A stretch of 51,943 nt of DNA, from positions 1-51,943 of the forward strand of contig SUGL01000042.1 of the NCBI GenBank assembly GCA_004963905.1, in the 5' to 3' direction. Below, in pieces: positions 40,388 through 50,805 of the stretch (positions within the stretch are counted from its first letter, which is position 1; each line of letters opens with the position of its first letter). A program made the translations under genes and the position numbers. This stretch comes from Mesorhizobium sp. Lineage in GTDB: Bacteria; Pseudomonadota; Alphaproteobacteria; Rhizobiales; Rhizobiaceae. The notes below the pieces were generated by a model. That model saw only the letters and a program-made list of their open reading frames with translations. It was not told where the DNA came from and made no database searches.

Positions 40388-41416
40388 ATGCCTGGAAAAC
40401 GGATCATGCTGGACGTCCTCAAGGGCGAGACGGTTTCACCGCCGCCGCTCTGGATGATGCGTCAGGCAGGCCGCTATCTCCCCGAGTATCGCGAGACCCG
40501 GAAACGAGCCGGATCCTTCCTCGACCTCTGCTACGATCCCGACCTTGCCGTCGAAGTGACGCTGCAGCCGATCGAACGCTTTGGCTTCGATGCCTCGATC
40601 CTGTTCTCAGACATCCTCGTCGTGCCCAATGCGCTCGGACGAGAGGTCCGCTTCGAGGAGGGACACGGGCCGGTCCTGAAGCCGATTGCCGCGGCCGAGA
40701 TCGAGGGCCTGACCGGCGAAACGTTTCACGTGAATCTCGAACCGGTCTATGAAACGGTCCGCCGGCTGCGTGCGAAACTGCCCAATGAAACAACGCTGAT
40801 CGGCTTCTGCGGCGCGCCCTGGACGGTGGCGACCTATATGATTGCCGGCCACGGCACGCCGGACCAGGGGCCGGCGCGGCTTTTCGCCTATCGCCAGCCG
40901 CAGGCGATCGCGCGGCTTCTGAAAATACTTGCGGACCATTCGGCCGCCTATCTCATCCGCCAGATCGAGGCCGGCGCCGACGTGGTGCAGATTTTCGACT
41001 CGTGGTCGGGCGTGCTCGACGAGGCTTCCTTCGAGGCGTTCTGCGTCGAGCCGGTGGCGCAGATCGTGCGTCAGGTGAAGGCCGCGCATCCGGATGTCCC
41101 GGTGATCGGCTTTCCGAAGGGGGCTGGCGAGCGCTATCGCGAGTACAGGAAGAAGACGGGCATCACCGGTCTCGGCCTCGACTGGACAGTGCCGTTGTCG
41201 ATGGCGAAGGAGCTGCAAGGTGAGGGCGCGGTGCAGGGCAATCTCGACCCGTTGCGGCTGGTCGCCGGCGGCAAGGCGCTGGCCGACGGCGTCGACGCCA
41301 TTCTTCGCACGCTGGGCGGCGGGCCGCTGATCTTCAATCTCGGCCATGGCATCACGCCGGAAACGCCGGTGGCGCATGTCGAGGCCATGGTGAAAATGGT
41401 GAGGAGCCGAAGATGA
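40388..41416 (+). CDS. hemE: Uroporphyrinogen decarboxylase
   Basis: A 342-residue cytosolic enzyme converting uroporphyrinogen III to coproporphyrinogen III. PPLWMMRQAGRYLPEYR (19-35) holds the substrate-binding Arg residues, SILFSDILVVPNALG the catalytic Asp region, GFCGAPWTVATYM and IFDSWSG the active-site walls, and NLGHGITPETPVAHVEAMV the end. It stands directly beside the predicted origin and overlaps hemJ in ATGA. Bases 40723-40736 inside it are a near-match to parS. Confidence 0.96.
   Translation: MPGKRIMLDVLKGETVSPPPLWMMRQAGRYLPEYRETRKRAGSFLDLCYDPDLAVEVTLQPIERFGFDASILFSDILVVPNALGREVRFEEGHGPVLKPIAAAEIEGLTGETFHVNLEPVYETVRRLRAKLPNETTLIGFCGAPWTVATYMIAGHGTPDQGPARLFAYRQPQAIARLLKILADHSAAYLIRQIEAGADVVQIFDSWSGVLDEASFEAFCVEPVAQIVRQVKAAHPDVPVIGFPKGAGERYREYRKKTGITGLGLDWTVPLSMAKELQGEGAVQGNLDPLRLVAGGKALADGVDAILRTLGGGPLIFNLGHGITPETPVAHVEAMVKMVRSRR
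40723..40736. promoter_or_regulatory. parS-like sequence inside hemE (one mismatch)
   Basis: GTTTCACGTGAATC differs from the 14-bp core palindrome GTTTCACGTGAAAC at one base. It encodes part of ETFHVNLE in HemE, so it may be coincidence. Confidence 0.35.
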
Positions 41417-41949
41417 CCGGCAAGAGCGATGATAACAGCACCGGCCAGGCGATGAAGCGCATGACGATCGGCATCGTCGTTCTCGTCGTGCTGACCGCCC
41501 TGCTCTACTTCACAGCACCAGACAGCTTCTATCCCTGGGCGAAGGCGATCCATGTCATTGCCGTCATCTCCTGGATGGCCGGCATGCTCTATCTGCCGCG
41601 GCTTTTCGTCTATCACGTCGAAGCCGAGAAGGGCTCCGTGCAGTCCGAGACCTTCAAGGTGATGGAGCGCCGGCTGCTGAGGGCGATCATCAATCCCGCA
41701 ATGACCCTGACCTGGGTCTTCGGCCTCTGGCTGGCCTGGAAAGGTTTTGGATTCCAGGGCGGCTGGCTGCACGCCAAGATCCTCGCTGTGCTGGTGCTTT
41801 CAGGCCTGCATGGCTATCTCGCCGGGGCGGTGAGAAAATTTGCCGAGGACCGAAACGAAAAGCCGGCGAGGCACTGGCGGATCGTCAATGAAATCCCCAC
41901 ATTGCTGATGATCGTCATCGTCATCCTGGTCGTCGTGAAGCCGTTCTGA
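41413..41949 (+). CDS. hemJ: Protoporphyrinogen oxidase HemJ
   Basis: A 178-residue inner-membrane protein that oxidises protoporphyrinogen IX to protoporphyrin IX. About four to five hydrophobic helices are visible. WAKAIHVIAVISWMAGMLYL (42-61) with His47 and LPRLFVYHVE with a second His carry the conserved heme-ligand-like positions; LKGFGFQGGWLHAK-like AWKGFGFQGGWLHAK and the late PTLLMIVIVILVVVKPF fit HemJ. Co-translated with hemE (ATGA overlap). Confidence 0.93.
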   Translation: MTGKSDDNSTGQAMKRMTIGIVVLVVLTALLYFTAPDSFYPWAKAIHVIAVISWMAGMLYLPRLFVYHVEAEKGSVQSETFKVMERRLLRAIINPAMTLTWVFGLWLAWKGFGFQGGWLHAKILAVLVLSGLHGYLAGAVRKFAEDRNEKPARHWRIVNEIPTLLMIVIVILVVVKPF

Positions 41950-42005
41950 GGCTTCCCCACACCCGGCAAAAGGCGGCTTGCTCTTTCAGACGACGGACGA
42001 TAAAA

Positions 42006-42025
42006 GACGGGTCTTCCTTCCCGTC
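42006..42025 (+). promoter_or_regulatory. Hairpin in the rho leader
   Basis: GACGGG (42006-42011) and CCCGTC (42020-42025) form a short stem with an 8-base pyrimidine-rich loop, 90 bases before the rho ATG. The leader (41950-42116) is rich in C and T on the coding strand, as expected for a site of Rho autoregulation, but this is inference. Confidence 0.35.
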
Positions 42026-42116
42026 ACGCGCCGCCCTTTTCTCGCTTCGGCCGCGCTCGGCATTTGTCGCATACCAGCCGATATTTCTCCCCAAAAGCCT
42101 ACCCAGAGTCCATCTA

Positions 42117-43382
<1,266 letters not shown>

Positions 43383-43394
43383 TTGGGTGGGGCT

Positions 43395-43540
43395 CCCCCT
43401 TCTCCCCTTGTGGGAGAAGGTGTCGCCGAAGGCGACGGATGAGGGGTCCAGGGAAAGCCAGCGTCTTACTTCGCTGGAACACCCCTCATCCCGTCTGGGC
43501 GCTTCGCGCCGATCCACCTTCTCCCACAAGGGGAGAAGGG
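43395..43540. repeat. Family-C palindromic repeat, copy 2
   Basis: CCCCTTCTCCCCTTGTGGGA on the left is mirrored by CCTTCTCCCACAAGGGGAGA on the right, with inner arms GACGGATGAGG and CCCTCATCCCGTC. It sits between convergent rho and the DUF255 gene and could serve as terminator for both. Confidence 0.85.
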
Positions 43541-43546
43541 AAGGCG

Positions 43547-45562
43547 CTATCGCCGCAGCAACCCTTCCAACTCGCCAGCATCCGCAACCGCCGGCAGGCA
43601 CACCTGTCCGCTGCAGAACCAGGCACCCGGTTTGTCCGTCGGCGGCAGCACGCCGCCGGGCAAAAGCGGTCGATTCGTTTCCGTACCAATCGTCACGACG
43701 ATATCGACCCGACGCGGATCGGGATTTCGATTCACGACCGGAACGAGGCTTGGAGACTCTGGCCTGTCTATGATGACGAGCTTCAGCGGTTCGAGCGCCA
43801 GCGCGCAGGCGTTGACGATGCCGGCCTGGCCATAGGCCTGTTGCGCGGCGCGGCCCATGGCGTGCTCGGCTGTCGTCCAGGCTTTCTCCCAAAGGTCGAG
43901 ATCGCCGGTGAGCGAGGAGAGCCGCACCAGCGCTTCGACGATCTGGCCGGTGGCCGACGGGATCGCTTCGTCGACATCGCCGCGGATGCGGATCGGAACG
44001 TCGCCGCTGTCCGACGCGGTCAGATAGTAGCCGGTCTTCTCGCCGTCCTGATGCCAGCGGTCGAGCTCCGCGACGAACCGCCGGGCGTGGTCGGAATAGA
44101 CCGCATCGCCGGTCGCCTCGAACAGGGCAATCGCGGCGTTGGTCATGGCGGCATAGTCGCTCGACAGCGCCGGGAATAGTTTCTTGCCGGCCAACATCGA
44201 ATGCGGCAGGCGGCCATCCCGGCTGGCTTCGACGATGTGGACAAAGGCCTTGGCCGCGGCGTCGATCCATTCGCGCCGACCAAGGGAACGGCCGGCTTCC
44301 GCAAGCGCCGCGATCGTCAGGCCGTTCCAGTCGGTAAGCGCTTTGCCGTCGCGGCCCGGCTTGACCCGCTTTTCCCGGGCAGCCAACAGCTTCGCCTTCA
44401 TCAGCGCAAGTCGGGCGTAGTCAGCAATACCCTGGCGCTGCTGGGCTTCGCTCTGGCGGATGATCGGCTTGCCTTCCCAGCCATGCGGGGCGGCCAGTTC
44501 GAAATATTGGAAGAATGGACCTGAATCGTCGCCAAGCGCGGCTTCGATTTCCTCACGGGTCCAGGTATAAAAAAGCCCCTCCTCGCCGTCGCTGTCGGCA
44601 TCGAGGCTGGCAGCGAAAGCGGCGGTGCCGACCTGCATCTCGCGCAACAGCCAGGCGACAGTTTCTTCGATTCGTATCCGGAACAAGTCGTTGCCGGTGG
44701 CGGCAAAGGCCCAGTTGCACATGCGGATGAGCTGGGCGTTGTCGTAGAGCATTTTTTCGAAATGCGGCACCAGCCATTGGTCGTCGGTCGAATAGCGGCT
44801 GAGGCCGCCGCCGACATGATCGTAGATGCCGCCGGCGAGCATCTTTTCTAGGCTCAGCAGCACGGCGTCGCGGTGCCCGGCCTGGCCGTCGCGCAGCCAG
44901 GACAGCCACAGGCTGTGCATGAAGGGCGCATTGGGGAATTTCGGGGCGCCGCGCAAGCCGCCGAGATCGCGGTCGATCATGCCGTCGATGCGGCCCGCGA
45001 GATCGGCAAGTGCCTCGCGGTCGAGCACCGCCTTGCCTTTCGCGCCGGCCAGCCGCTGTTCGACATGGGCGGTCAGCCCGTCGGCACTTTCGGCGAGGCT
45101 TTGCTGCTTTTCGCGCCAGGCCTTGTCGACCGCCTCCAGCACCTGGACGAAGCCCGGCCGGCCGTAGCGGGCCTCGCGCGGAAAATAGGTGCCGCCCCAG
45201 AAAGGCTTGCCGTCGGGCGTGAGAAACATGGTCAGCGGCCAGCCGCCCTGCTCGCCCATGGCATGGAGTGCGGCCATATAGATCTGGTCGATGTCCGGCC
45301 GCTCCTCACGATCGACCTTGATATTGACGAAGAGCCGGTTCATGACGGCGGCAACGGCGTCGTTCTCGAAGCTTTCGTGCGCCATGACATGGCACCAGTG
45401 GCAGGCGGCATAGCCGATGGAGAGCAGGATCGGCCGTCCGAGCTCCTTCGCTTCGGCAAGCGCTGCCGGCGACCACGCCCGCCAATGCACCGGATTGCCG
45501 CTGTGCTGCTGCAGATAGGGGCTGGCTTCTTCGGCAAGCAGGTTTCGCGCGGGCAAGGTCAC
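43547..45562 (-). CDS. DUF255 thioredoxin-domain protein (YyaL/SPATA20-like)
   Basis: A 671-residue protein. The N-terminal thioredoxin-like domain (about 1-160) carries NLLAEEASPYLQQHSGNPVHW and CHWCHVM (Cys54, Cys57), then NIKVDREERPDID, all hallmarks of the DUF255 family. The remainder is an (alpha/alpha)6-barrel-like region resembling cellobiose epimerases, e.g. GGIYDHVGGGLSRYSTD and VPHFEKMLYDNAQL. The role is unknown in bacteria. The GTG 45562 start has no strong ribosome-binding site and is provisional. It is convergent with rho and divergent from mnmE. Confidence 0.9.
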   Translation of the reverse strand: MTLPARNLLAEEASPYLQQHSGNPVHWRAWSPAALAEAKELGRPILLSIGYAACHWCHVMAHESFENDAVAAVMNRLFVNIKVDREERPDIDQIYMAALHAMGEQGGWPLTMFLTPDGKPFWGGTYFPREARYGRPGFVQVLEAVDKAWREKQQSLAESADGLTAHVEQRLAGAKGKAVLDREALADLAGRIDGMIDRDLGGLRGAPKFPNAPFMHSLWLSWLRDGQAGHRDAVLLSLEKMLAGGIYDHVGGGLSRYSTDDQWLVPHFEKMLYDNAQLIRMCNWAFAATGNDLFRIRIEETVAWLLREMQVGTAAFAASLDADSDGEEGLFYTWTREEIEAALGDDSGPFFQYFELAAPHGWEGKPIIRQSEAQQRQGIADYARLALMKAKLLAAREKRVKPGRDGKALTDWNGLTIAALAEAGRSLGRREWIDAAAKAFVHIVEASRDGRLPHSMLAGKKLFPALSSDYAAMTNAAIALFEATGDAVYSDHARRFVAELDRWHQDGEKTGYYLTASDSGDVPIRIRGDVDEAIPSATGQIVEALVRLSSLTGDLDLWEKAWTTAEHAMGRAAQQAYGQAGIVNACALALEPLKLVIIDRPESPSLVPVVNRNPDPRRVDIVVTIGTETNRPLLPGGVLPPTDKPGAWFCSGQVCLPAVADAGELEGLLRR

Positions 45563-45589
45563 GATGGGCGGCTCGGCTTGGTTGATGAG

Positions 45590-45626
45590 CGAAGCAATTC
45601 CGGGAAAGCCGCGCAGCGGCTTCCGT
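45590..45626. repeat. Possible degenerate family-E palindrome between the DUF255 gene and mnmE
   Basis: AAGCAATTCCGGGAAAGCCG, then CGGCTTCCGTGCGGAAC. Only the GCAATTCCGG end and an AAGCCG/CGGCTT stem are recognisable. Confidence 0.4.
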
Positions 45627-45678
45627 GCGGAACGGTGCGTGAAGGAAGATACCTAGGGTGGTTCGGCAGGTCGGGCAA

Positions 45679-46992
45679 ATGGTAACTTCGAAGGATTCGA
45701 TCATAGCGCTGTCGAGCGGCCGCCTGCCCGCCGGCATTGCCGTGATCCGGATCTCCGGCCCGAAGACTCGATTCGTGATCGAAACGATCGCTGGCGGCAG
45801 CGTTAAGGATCGGTTTACTACGTTGCGCAAACTGAAGGCGCCCGACGGTTCGGTCATCGATCACGGCCTTGTCCTGTTCTTCCCCGGCCCCGGCAGCTTT
45901 ACCGGCGAGGACGTTGCCGAGTTCCATGTGCATGGCAGCCGGGCCGTTGCCGCCAAGATGCTGGAAACGATCACCGGTTTCGAGGGCGTCAGACATGCCG
46001 AGCCCGGTGAATTCACCCGGCGCGCCTTTCTTAACGGTAAGCTCGATCTGGTCGAGACCGAGGCGCTGGCCGATCTGGTTAACGCCGAGACAGAAGCCCA
46101 GCGTCGCTTCGCGCTCCGCAATGCCGAAGGAGCGCAGAGCGAACTTTATGCGAGCTGGCGCCGCCGGCTGATCCATGCGCGGGCGATGATTGAAGCCGAG
46201 ATCGACTTCGCCGACGAAGAGGATGTGCCGGGCTCCGTGTCCGATGCGGTTTGGGCCGACGTGGCGGCGATGATCGACGAAATCGAGCGCCACATCCGGG
46301 GTTTCAACGCGGCCGAAATCATTCGCGACGGCTTCGAGGTCGTCATCCTCGGCGCGCCGAACGCCGGCAAGTCCAGCCTGTTCAACGCGCTGGCCAAACG
46401 CGAGGCGGCAATCGTTACCGACGAGCCGGGCACCACGCGCGACCTGCTCGAAGTGGTGCTGGATCTCAACGGGATGCGGGTGCGGGTCGTCGACACGGCA
46501 GGCCTGCGCGAAACCACCGGGAAGGTGGAGACGATCGGCATCGAACGGGCGCGCGCCAAGGCCGGCGGCGCGGACCTGGTCCTGCTGCTGGAGGACATGG
46601 TCGAGCCGCAGGCCGTGGGCGAGGTTCCGACAGGCGTTCCGTTGCTGAAGATCGGCACGAAAGCCGACCTCAAGGGCACGCGCAACGGAAACTATGACCT
46701 GGTCATTTCCTCCAAGGACGGCTCCGGACTTTCCGGACTGCTGGATGAGATCGCGCGGCGCGCGGCGGCGTCGATCGGAAACGCGAGTGATGTCTTGCCG
46801 TCCAGGCTGCGTCATGTCGAGCTGCTGAAGCAAGCGAAGGACTTTCTCGTCGCAGCTTTGTCGGGGCGGAGCCAGGAGCTACGCGCGGAGGAACTGCGGC
46901 TGGCAACCGACCGGCTCGGACGGATCGTCGGCGCCGTCGATGTCGAGGACATGCTGGATGTCATCTTCTCTCAGTTTTGCATCGGCAAGTGA
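45679..46992 (+). CDS. mnmE: MnmE (TrmE), tRNA wobble-uridine modification GTPase
   Basis: A 437-residue protein that, with MnmG, makes the cmnm5 modification at U34. The N-terminal formyl-THF-binding domain begins IIALSSGRLPAGIAVIRISG. The GTPase domain has GAPNAGKSS (225-233), the DTAGL motif (from Asp272) and an NKxD variant at GTKADL. The C-terminal CIGK motif (Cys434) is intact. ATG 45679 follows AGGTCGGG; a GTG seven codons earlier is possible. Its TGA stop forms the first three bases of a parS site. Confidence 0.95.
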   Translation: MVTSKDSIIALSSGRLPAGIAVIRISGPKTRFVIETIAGGSVKDRFTTLRKLKAPDGSVIDHGLVLFFPGPGSFTGEDVAEFHVHGSRAVAAKMLETITGFEGVRHAEPGEFTRRAFLNGKLDLVETEALADLVNAETEAQRRFALRNAEGAQSELYASWRRRLIHARAMIEAEIDFADEEDVPGSVSDAVWADVAAMIDEIERHIRGFNAAEIIRDGFEVVILGAPNAGKSSLFNALAKREAAIVTDEPGTTRDLLEVVLDLNGMRVRVVDTAGLRETTGKVETIGIERARAKAGGADLVLLLEDMVEPQAVGEVPTGVPLLKIGTKADLKGTRNGNYDLVISSKDGSGLSGLLDEIARRAAASIGNASDVLPSRLRHVELLKQAKDFLVAALSGRSQELRAEELRLATDRLGRIVGAVDVEDMLDVIFSQFCIGK

Positions 46993-47005
46993 TTCACGTG
47001 AAACA
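46990..47005. promoter_or_regulatory. parS site 1 (overlaps the mnmE stop)
   Basis: TGATTCACGTGAAACA: the right half is perfect and one base differs in the left half from TGTTTCACGTGAAACA, the consensus ParB-binding palindrome. Confidence 0.8.
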
Positions 47006-47027
47006 CGGAGCAGCAACACGGAAGGTG

Positions 47028-47043
47028 TGATTCACGCGAAACA
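47028..47043. promoter_or_regulatory. parS site 2 (weaker)
   Basis: TGATTCACGCGAAACA differs from the consensus at two positions, one of them in the central CACGTG. It lies 22 bases after site 1. Confidence 0.6.
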
Positions 47044-47103
47044 GCGGGCGGCGCTGCGGAATGGGCGGGGAAGTGCGTCGGGACGAGATTCGTCGCGTTC
47101 CTT

Positions 47104-47272
47104 CGCGCCCCCCTCTGGCCTGCCGGCCATCTCCCCCACTTGGGGGGAGATTGGCAGTTCCGCCGAAGGCGCCATCCCCTGTAACGTTGGCGATTGGCGA
47201 AAGCGAGGGTGACGTCTGATCTCCCCCCTTGTGGGGGAGATGGCCGGCAGGTCAGAGGGGGGCTGTCCCGCC
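47104..47272. repeat. Family-A palindromic repeat, copy 7 (between parS sites)
   Basis: Complete element with GCGCCCCCCTCTGGCC terminus, hairpins CTCCCCCACTTGGGGGGAG and CTCCCCCCTTGTGGGGGAG, the AACGTTGGCGATTGGCG centre in inverted orientation, and a GTCAGAGGGGGG end. It lies inside the 401-bp mnmE-mnmG gap, between parS sites 2 and 3. Confidence 0.85.
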
Positions 47273-47303
47273 GGCTTCTCAAAGGACGTCCTGCCCCCGG
47301 CAT

Positions 47304-47319
47304 TGTTTCACGTGAAACG
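47304..47319. promoter_or_regulatory. parS site 3 (upstream of mnmG)
   Basis: TGTTTCACGTGAAACG keeps the 14-bp core GTTTCACGTGAAAC perfect; only the last base differs from the 16-bp consensus. It is 75 bases before the mnmG ATG. Confidence 0.9.
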
Positions 47320-47393
47320 AATCCTCCCTCCGCCTTGACAGCGCGGGCCGGCGGGGACATGTGTCGGTCAATCTCTGAAAGCGGATTCTTGAA

Positions 47394-49268
47394 ATGACCA
47401 ATCACTATGATGTGGTGGTGGTGGGCGGCGGCCATGCCGGATGCGAGGCGGCAAGCGCTGCCGCGCGCGCCGGCGCCAGGACCGCGCTGGTGACGCTGCG
47501 GTTCGACACGATCGGCGTCATGTCGTGCAACCCGGCCATCGGCGGCCTGGGCAAAGGACATCTCGTGCGCGAGATCGATGCCATGGACGGGCTGATGGGA
47601 CGGATCGCCGATGCCGCCGGCATCCAGTTCCGCCTGCTCAATCGCCGCAAGGGCCCCGCCGTGCGCGGGCCGCGTACCCAGGCCGACCGCAAGCTCTATC
47701 GGCTGGCCATGCAGGCCGCGATCGGCGAGCAGGCCAATCTCGACGTGGTCGAAGGCGAAGTTCTGGATCTGGAGATCGAAGGCGGGCGGGTCGCGGCCGT
47801 GCTGGTCTCGGGCGATCGGCGCCTCGCCTGCGGCGCCGTGGTGCTGACCACCGGCACGTTCCTGCGCGGGCTGATCCATATCGGCGAAAGGAAGATCGTC
47901 GCCGGCCGGATGAACGAGCAGGCGAGCCACGGGCTTTCGGCAACGATGGCCCGCACTGGCTTCAAGCTCGGGCGGCTCAAGACCGGGACACCCCCTCGCC
48001 TCGACGGCCGCACCATCGACTGGGCGTCGCTGGAAAGCCAGGCGGCCGACGATGATCCGGTGCCGTTCTCGCTGATGACCGACCGCATCGCCAATCCGCA
48101 GATCCGTTGCGGGATCACTCGCACGATGCCGGCCACCCATGAGTTGATCCGCGCCAATCTCGGCCGCTCGGCCATGTATTCCGGCTCGATCGAAGGTGTC
48201 GGGCCGCGTTACTGCCCATCGATCGAGGACAAGATCGTCAAGTTCGGCGACCGCGAAGGCCACCAGATTTTCCTGGAGCCGGAAGGCCTCGACGACGACA
48301 CCGTCTATCCGAACGGCATCTCGACGTCGCTGCCGGAAGAGGTCCAGCTCGACATTCTGAAGACCATACCAGGGCTGGAAAAGGCGACGATGCTGCAGCC
48401 GGGTTATGCGATCGAATACGACCATGTCGATCCGCGCGAATTGTCAACAACTTTGGAGACGAAGCGTGTCGCCGGCCTGTTCCTGGCCGGGCAGATCAAC
48501 GGCACGACCGGCTATGAGGAAGCCGGCGCGCAGGGCCTGCTTGCCGGCATCAACGCCGCACGCAAGGCGTCGGCGAGCGAGCCGGTCGTGCTCAGCCGCA
48601 CGGAGGCCTATATCGGCGTGATGGTCGACGACCTCACCAGCCGCGGCATTGCCGAGCCCTATCGCATGTTCACCTCGCGGGCCGAGTTCCGACTTTCGCT
48701 GCGCGCCGACAATGCCGACGAGCGGCTGACGCCCTTGGCCGACCGGCTCGGGATAGCCTCGCTCGAACGCATGCGGCGGTTCGATGAGATGGCGGGCAAG
48801 CTCGACGACGCTCGCGTCCTGGCAAAGTCGATCAGCTTCACGCCGAACGAAGCGGCGCGGCACGGGCTTGAGATCAACAAGGACGGCGTGCGCCGCTCGG
48901 CCTATGAGCTGCTTGCACATCCGGGCGTCGACATGGTTTGGCTGAAACGCGTCGAGCCCCGCTTCGCCGCGCTCGATGCCAAGACGACCGAGCGGCTCGA
49001 GACGGAAGCAAAATATTCCGTCTATCTCGAGCGCCAGCAGGCCGACGTCGCGCAGATAAGGCATGAAGAGTCGCGGCTCATTCCGGAGAGCATCGACTTT
49101 TCCGATGTACCGGGCCTCTCCAATGAGTTGAAGCAGAAGATGAAGATGCGCCAGCCGCGTTCGATCGCCGATGCGCAGCGCATGGAAGGCATGACGCCGG
49201 CGGCGCTTGCGATCATCGTCGCTCATGTCCGCAATGCCGAGCTCGTCGCGCGAAGGTCTGTGGCGTGA
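47394..49268 (+). CDS. mnmG: MnmG (GidA), tRNA wobble-uridine modification flavoprotein
   Basis: A 624-residue FAD protein and partner of MnmE. VVVVGGGHAGCEAASAAARA (7-26) binds FAD, VMSCNPAIGGLGKGHLVREI and RRKGPAVRGPRTQADRKLY are MnmG signatures, and FLAGQINGTTGYEEAGAQGL lies in the central region. The C-terminal helical domain is full length. It overlaps rsmG in GTGA, forming the classical mnmE-mnmG-rsmG-parA-parB order of origin-proximal regions. Confidence 0.96.
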   Translation: MTNHYDVVVVGGGHAGCEAASAAARAGARTALVTLRFDTIGVMSCNPAIGGLGKGHLVREIDAMDGLMGRIADAAGIQFRLLNRRKGPAVRGPRTQADRKLYRLAMQAAIGEQANLDVVEGEVLDLEIEGGRVAAVLVSGDRRLACGAVVLTTGTFLRGLIHIGERKIVAGRMNEQASHGLSATMARTGFKLGRLKTGTPPRLDGRTIDWASLESQAADDDPVPFSLMTDRIANPQIRCGITRTMPATHELIRANLGRSAMYSGSIEGVGPRYCPSIEDKIVKFGDREGHQIFLEPEGLDDDTVYPNGISTSLPEEVQLDILKTIPGLEKATMLQPGYAIEYDHVDPRELSTTLETKRVAGLFLAGQINGTTGYEEAGAQGLLAGINAARKASASEPVVLSRTEAYIGVMVDDLTSRGIAEPYRMFTSRAEFRLSLRADNADERLTPLADRLGIASLERMRRFDEMAGKLDDARVLAKSISFTPNEAARHGLEINKDGVRRSAYELLAHPGVDMVWLKRVEPRFAALDAKTTERLETEAKYSVYLERQQADVAQIRHEESRLIPESIDFSDVPGLSNELKQKMKMRQPRSIADAQRMEGMTPAALAIIVAHVRNAELVARRSVA

Positions 49269-49917
49269 GTGCCGATGACTTGCGCGCCAGTGCTTGGGCG
49301 GACCTGCGGGCGGCGGCGGGTCCGGTTTCACGTGAAACATTCGAGCGACTGCAGGCCTTCGAGCAGCTCTTCCTGAAATGGAACCGCAGCATCAATCTGG
49401 CGGCGCCGTCGACGCTGGACGACGTCTGGCGCCGCCACATCCTGGACAGCGCGCAACTGGCGCGAATCGCTCCTGCAGCTACGCGTTGGGTGGACCTCGG
49501 CTCGGGCGGCGGGTTTCCCGGATTGGTGCTCGGTTTCCTGCTCGGCGAGCGGCCGGGCGCCTCGATCGATCTGGTCGAGAGCAACCGCAAGAAGGCGTCG
49601 TTCCTGCAATCGGTGATTGGCCAGTTCGGCCTGCCGGCGCGGGTGCTCGCGCGACGCATAGATGATAGCTATGCCTTTGTTTCCGAACCGGAAATCGTCA
49701 CGGCGCGAGCGCTGGCAGCGCTTCCCGACCTGCTCGATCTGGCCGCGCCGTGGCTGACCAAAGGGGCGCGGGCGCTTTTCCACAAAGGCCGGGATTACCG
49801 GACCGAAGTGGAAGAAAGCACTCACCGCTGGGCCTTCGATCTGGTAGAACATCCAAGCATGACCGACCCCCACGGCATCATCCTGGAAATCACCGATCTA
49901 CGCTCGGCGACCCCGCA

Positions 49918-49921
<4 letters not shown>
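49265..49921 (+). CDS. rsmG: RsmG (GidB), 16S rRNA m7G527 methyltransferase
   Basis: A 218-residue SAM-dependent methyltransferase that modifies G527 of 16S rRNA; its loss is known to give low-level streptomycin resistance in several bacteria. WNRSINLAAPSTLDDVWRRH precedes the SAM loop VDLGSGGGFPGLVL (76-89). GTG 49265 overlaps the mnmG stop. Codons 21-25 (VSRET) are written by a parS palindrome. The stop overlaps the parA start. Confidence 0.94.
49324..49339. promoter_or_regulatory. parS site 4 (inside rsmG)
   Basis: GGTTTCACGTGAAACA contains a perfect 14-bp core (49325-49338). It lies within the rsmG reading frame and 580 bases upstream of parA. Confidence 0.9.
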
Positions 49922-50736
<815 letters not shown>

Positions 50737-50805
50737 GCGAGCCGCAACCGGTCCAACAGGTTGGTTAATTAGCCGATTCGATTCCGAAACGATCTGGACA
50801 TTATA

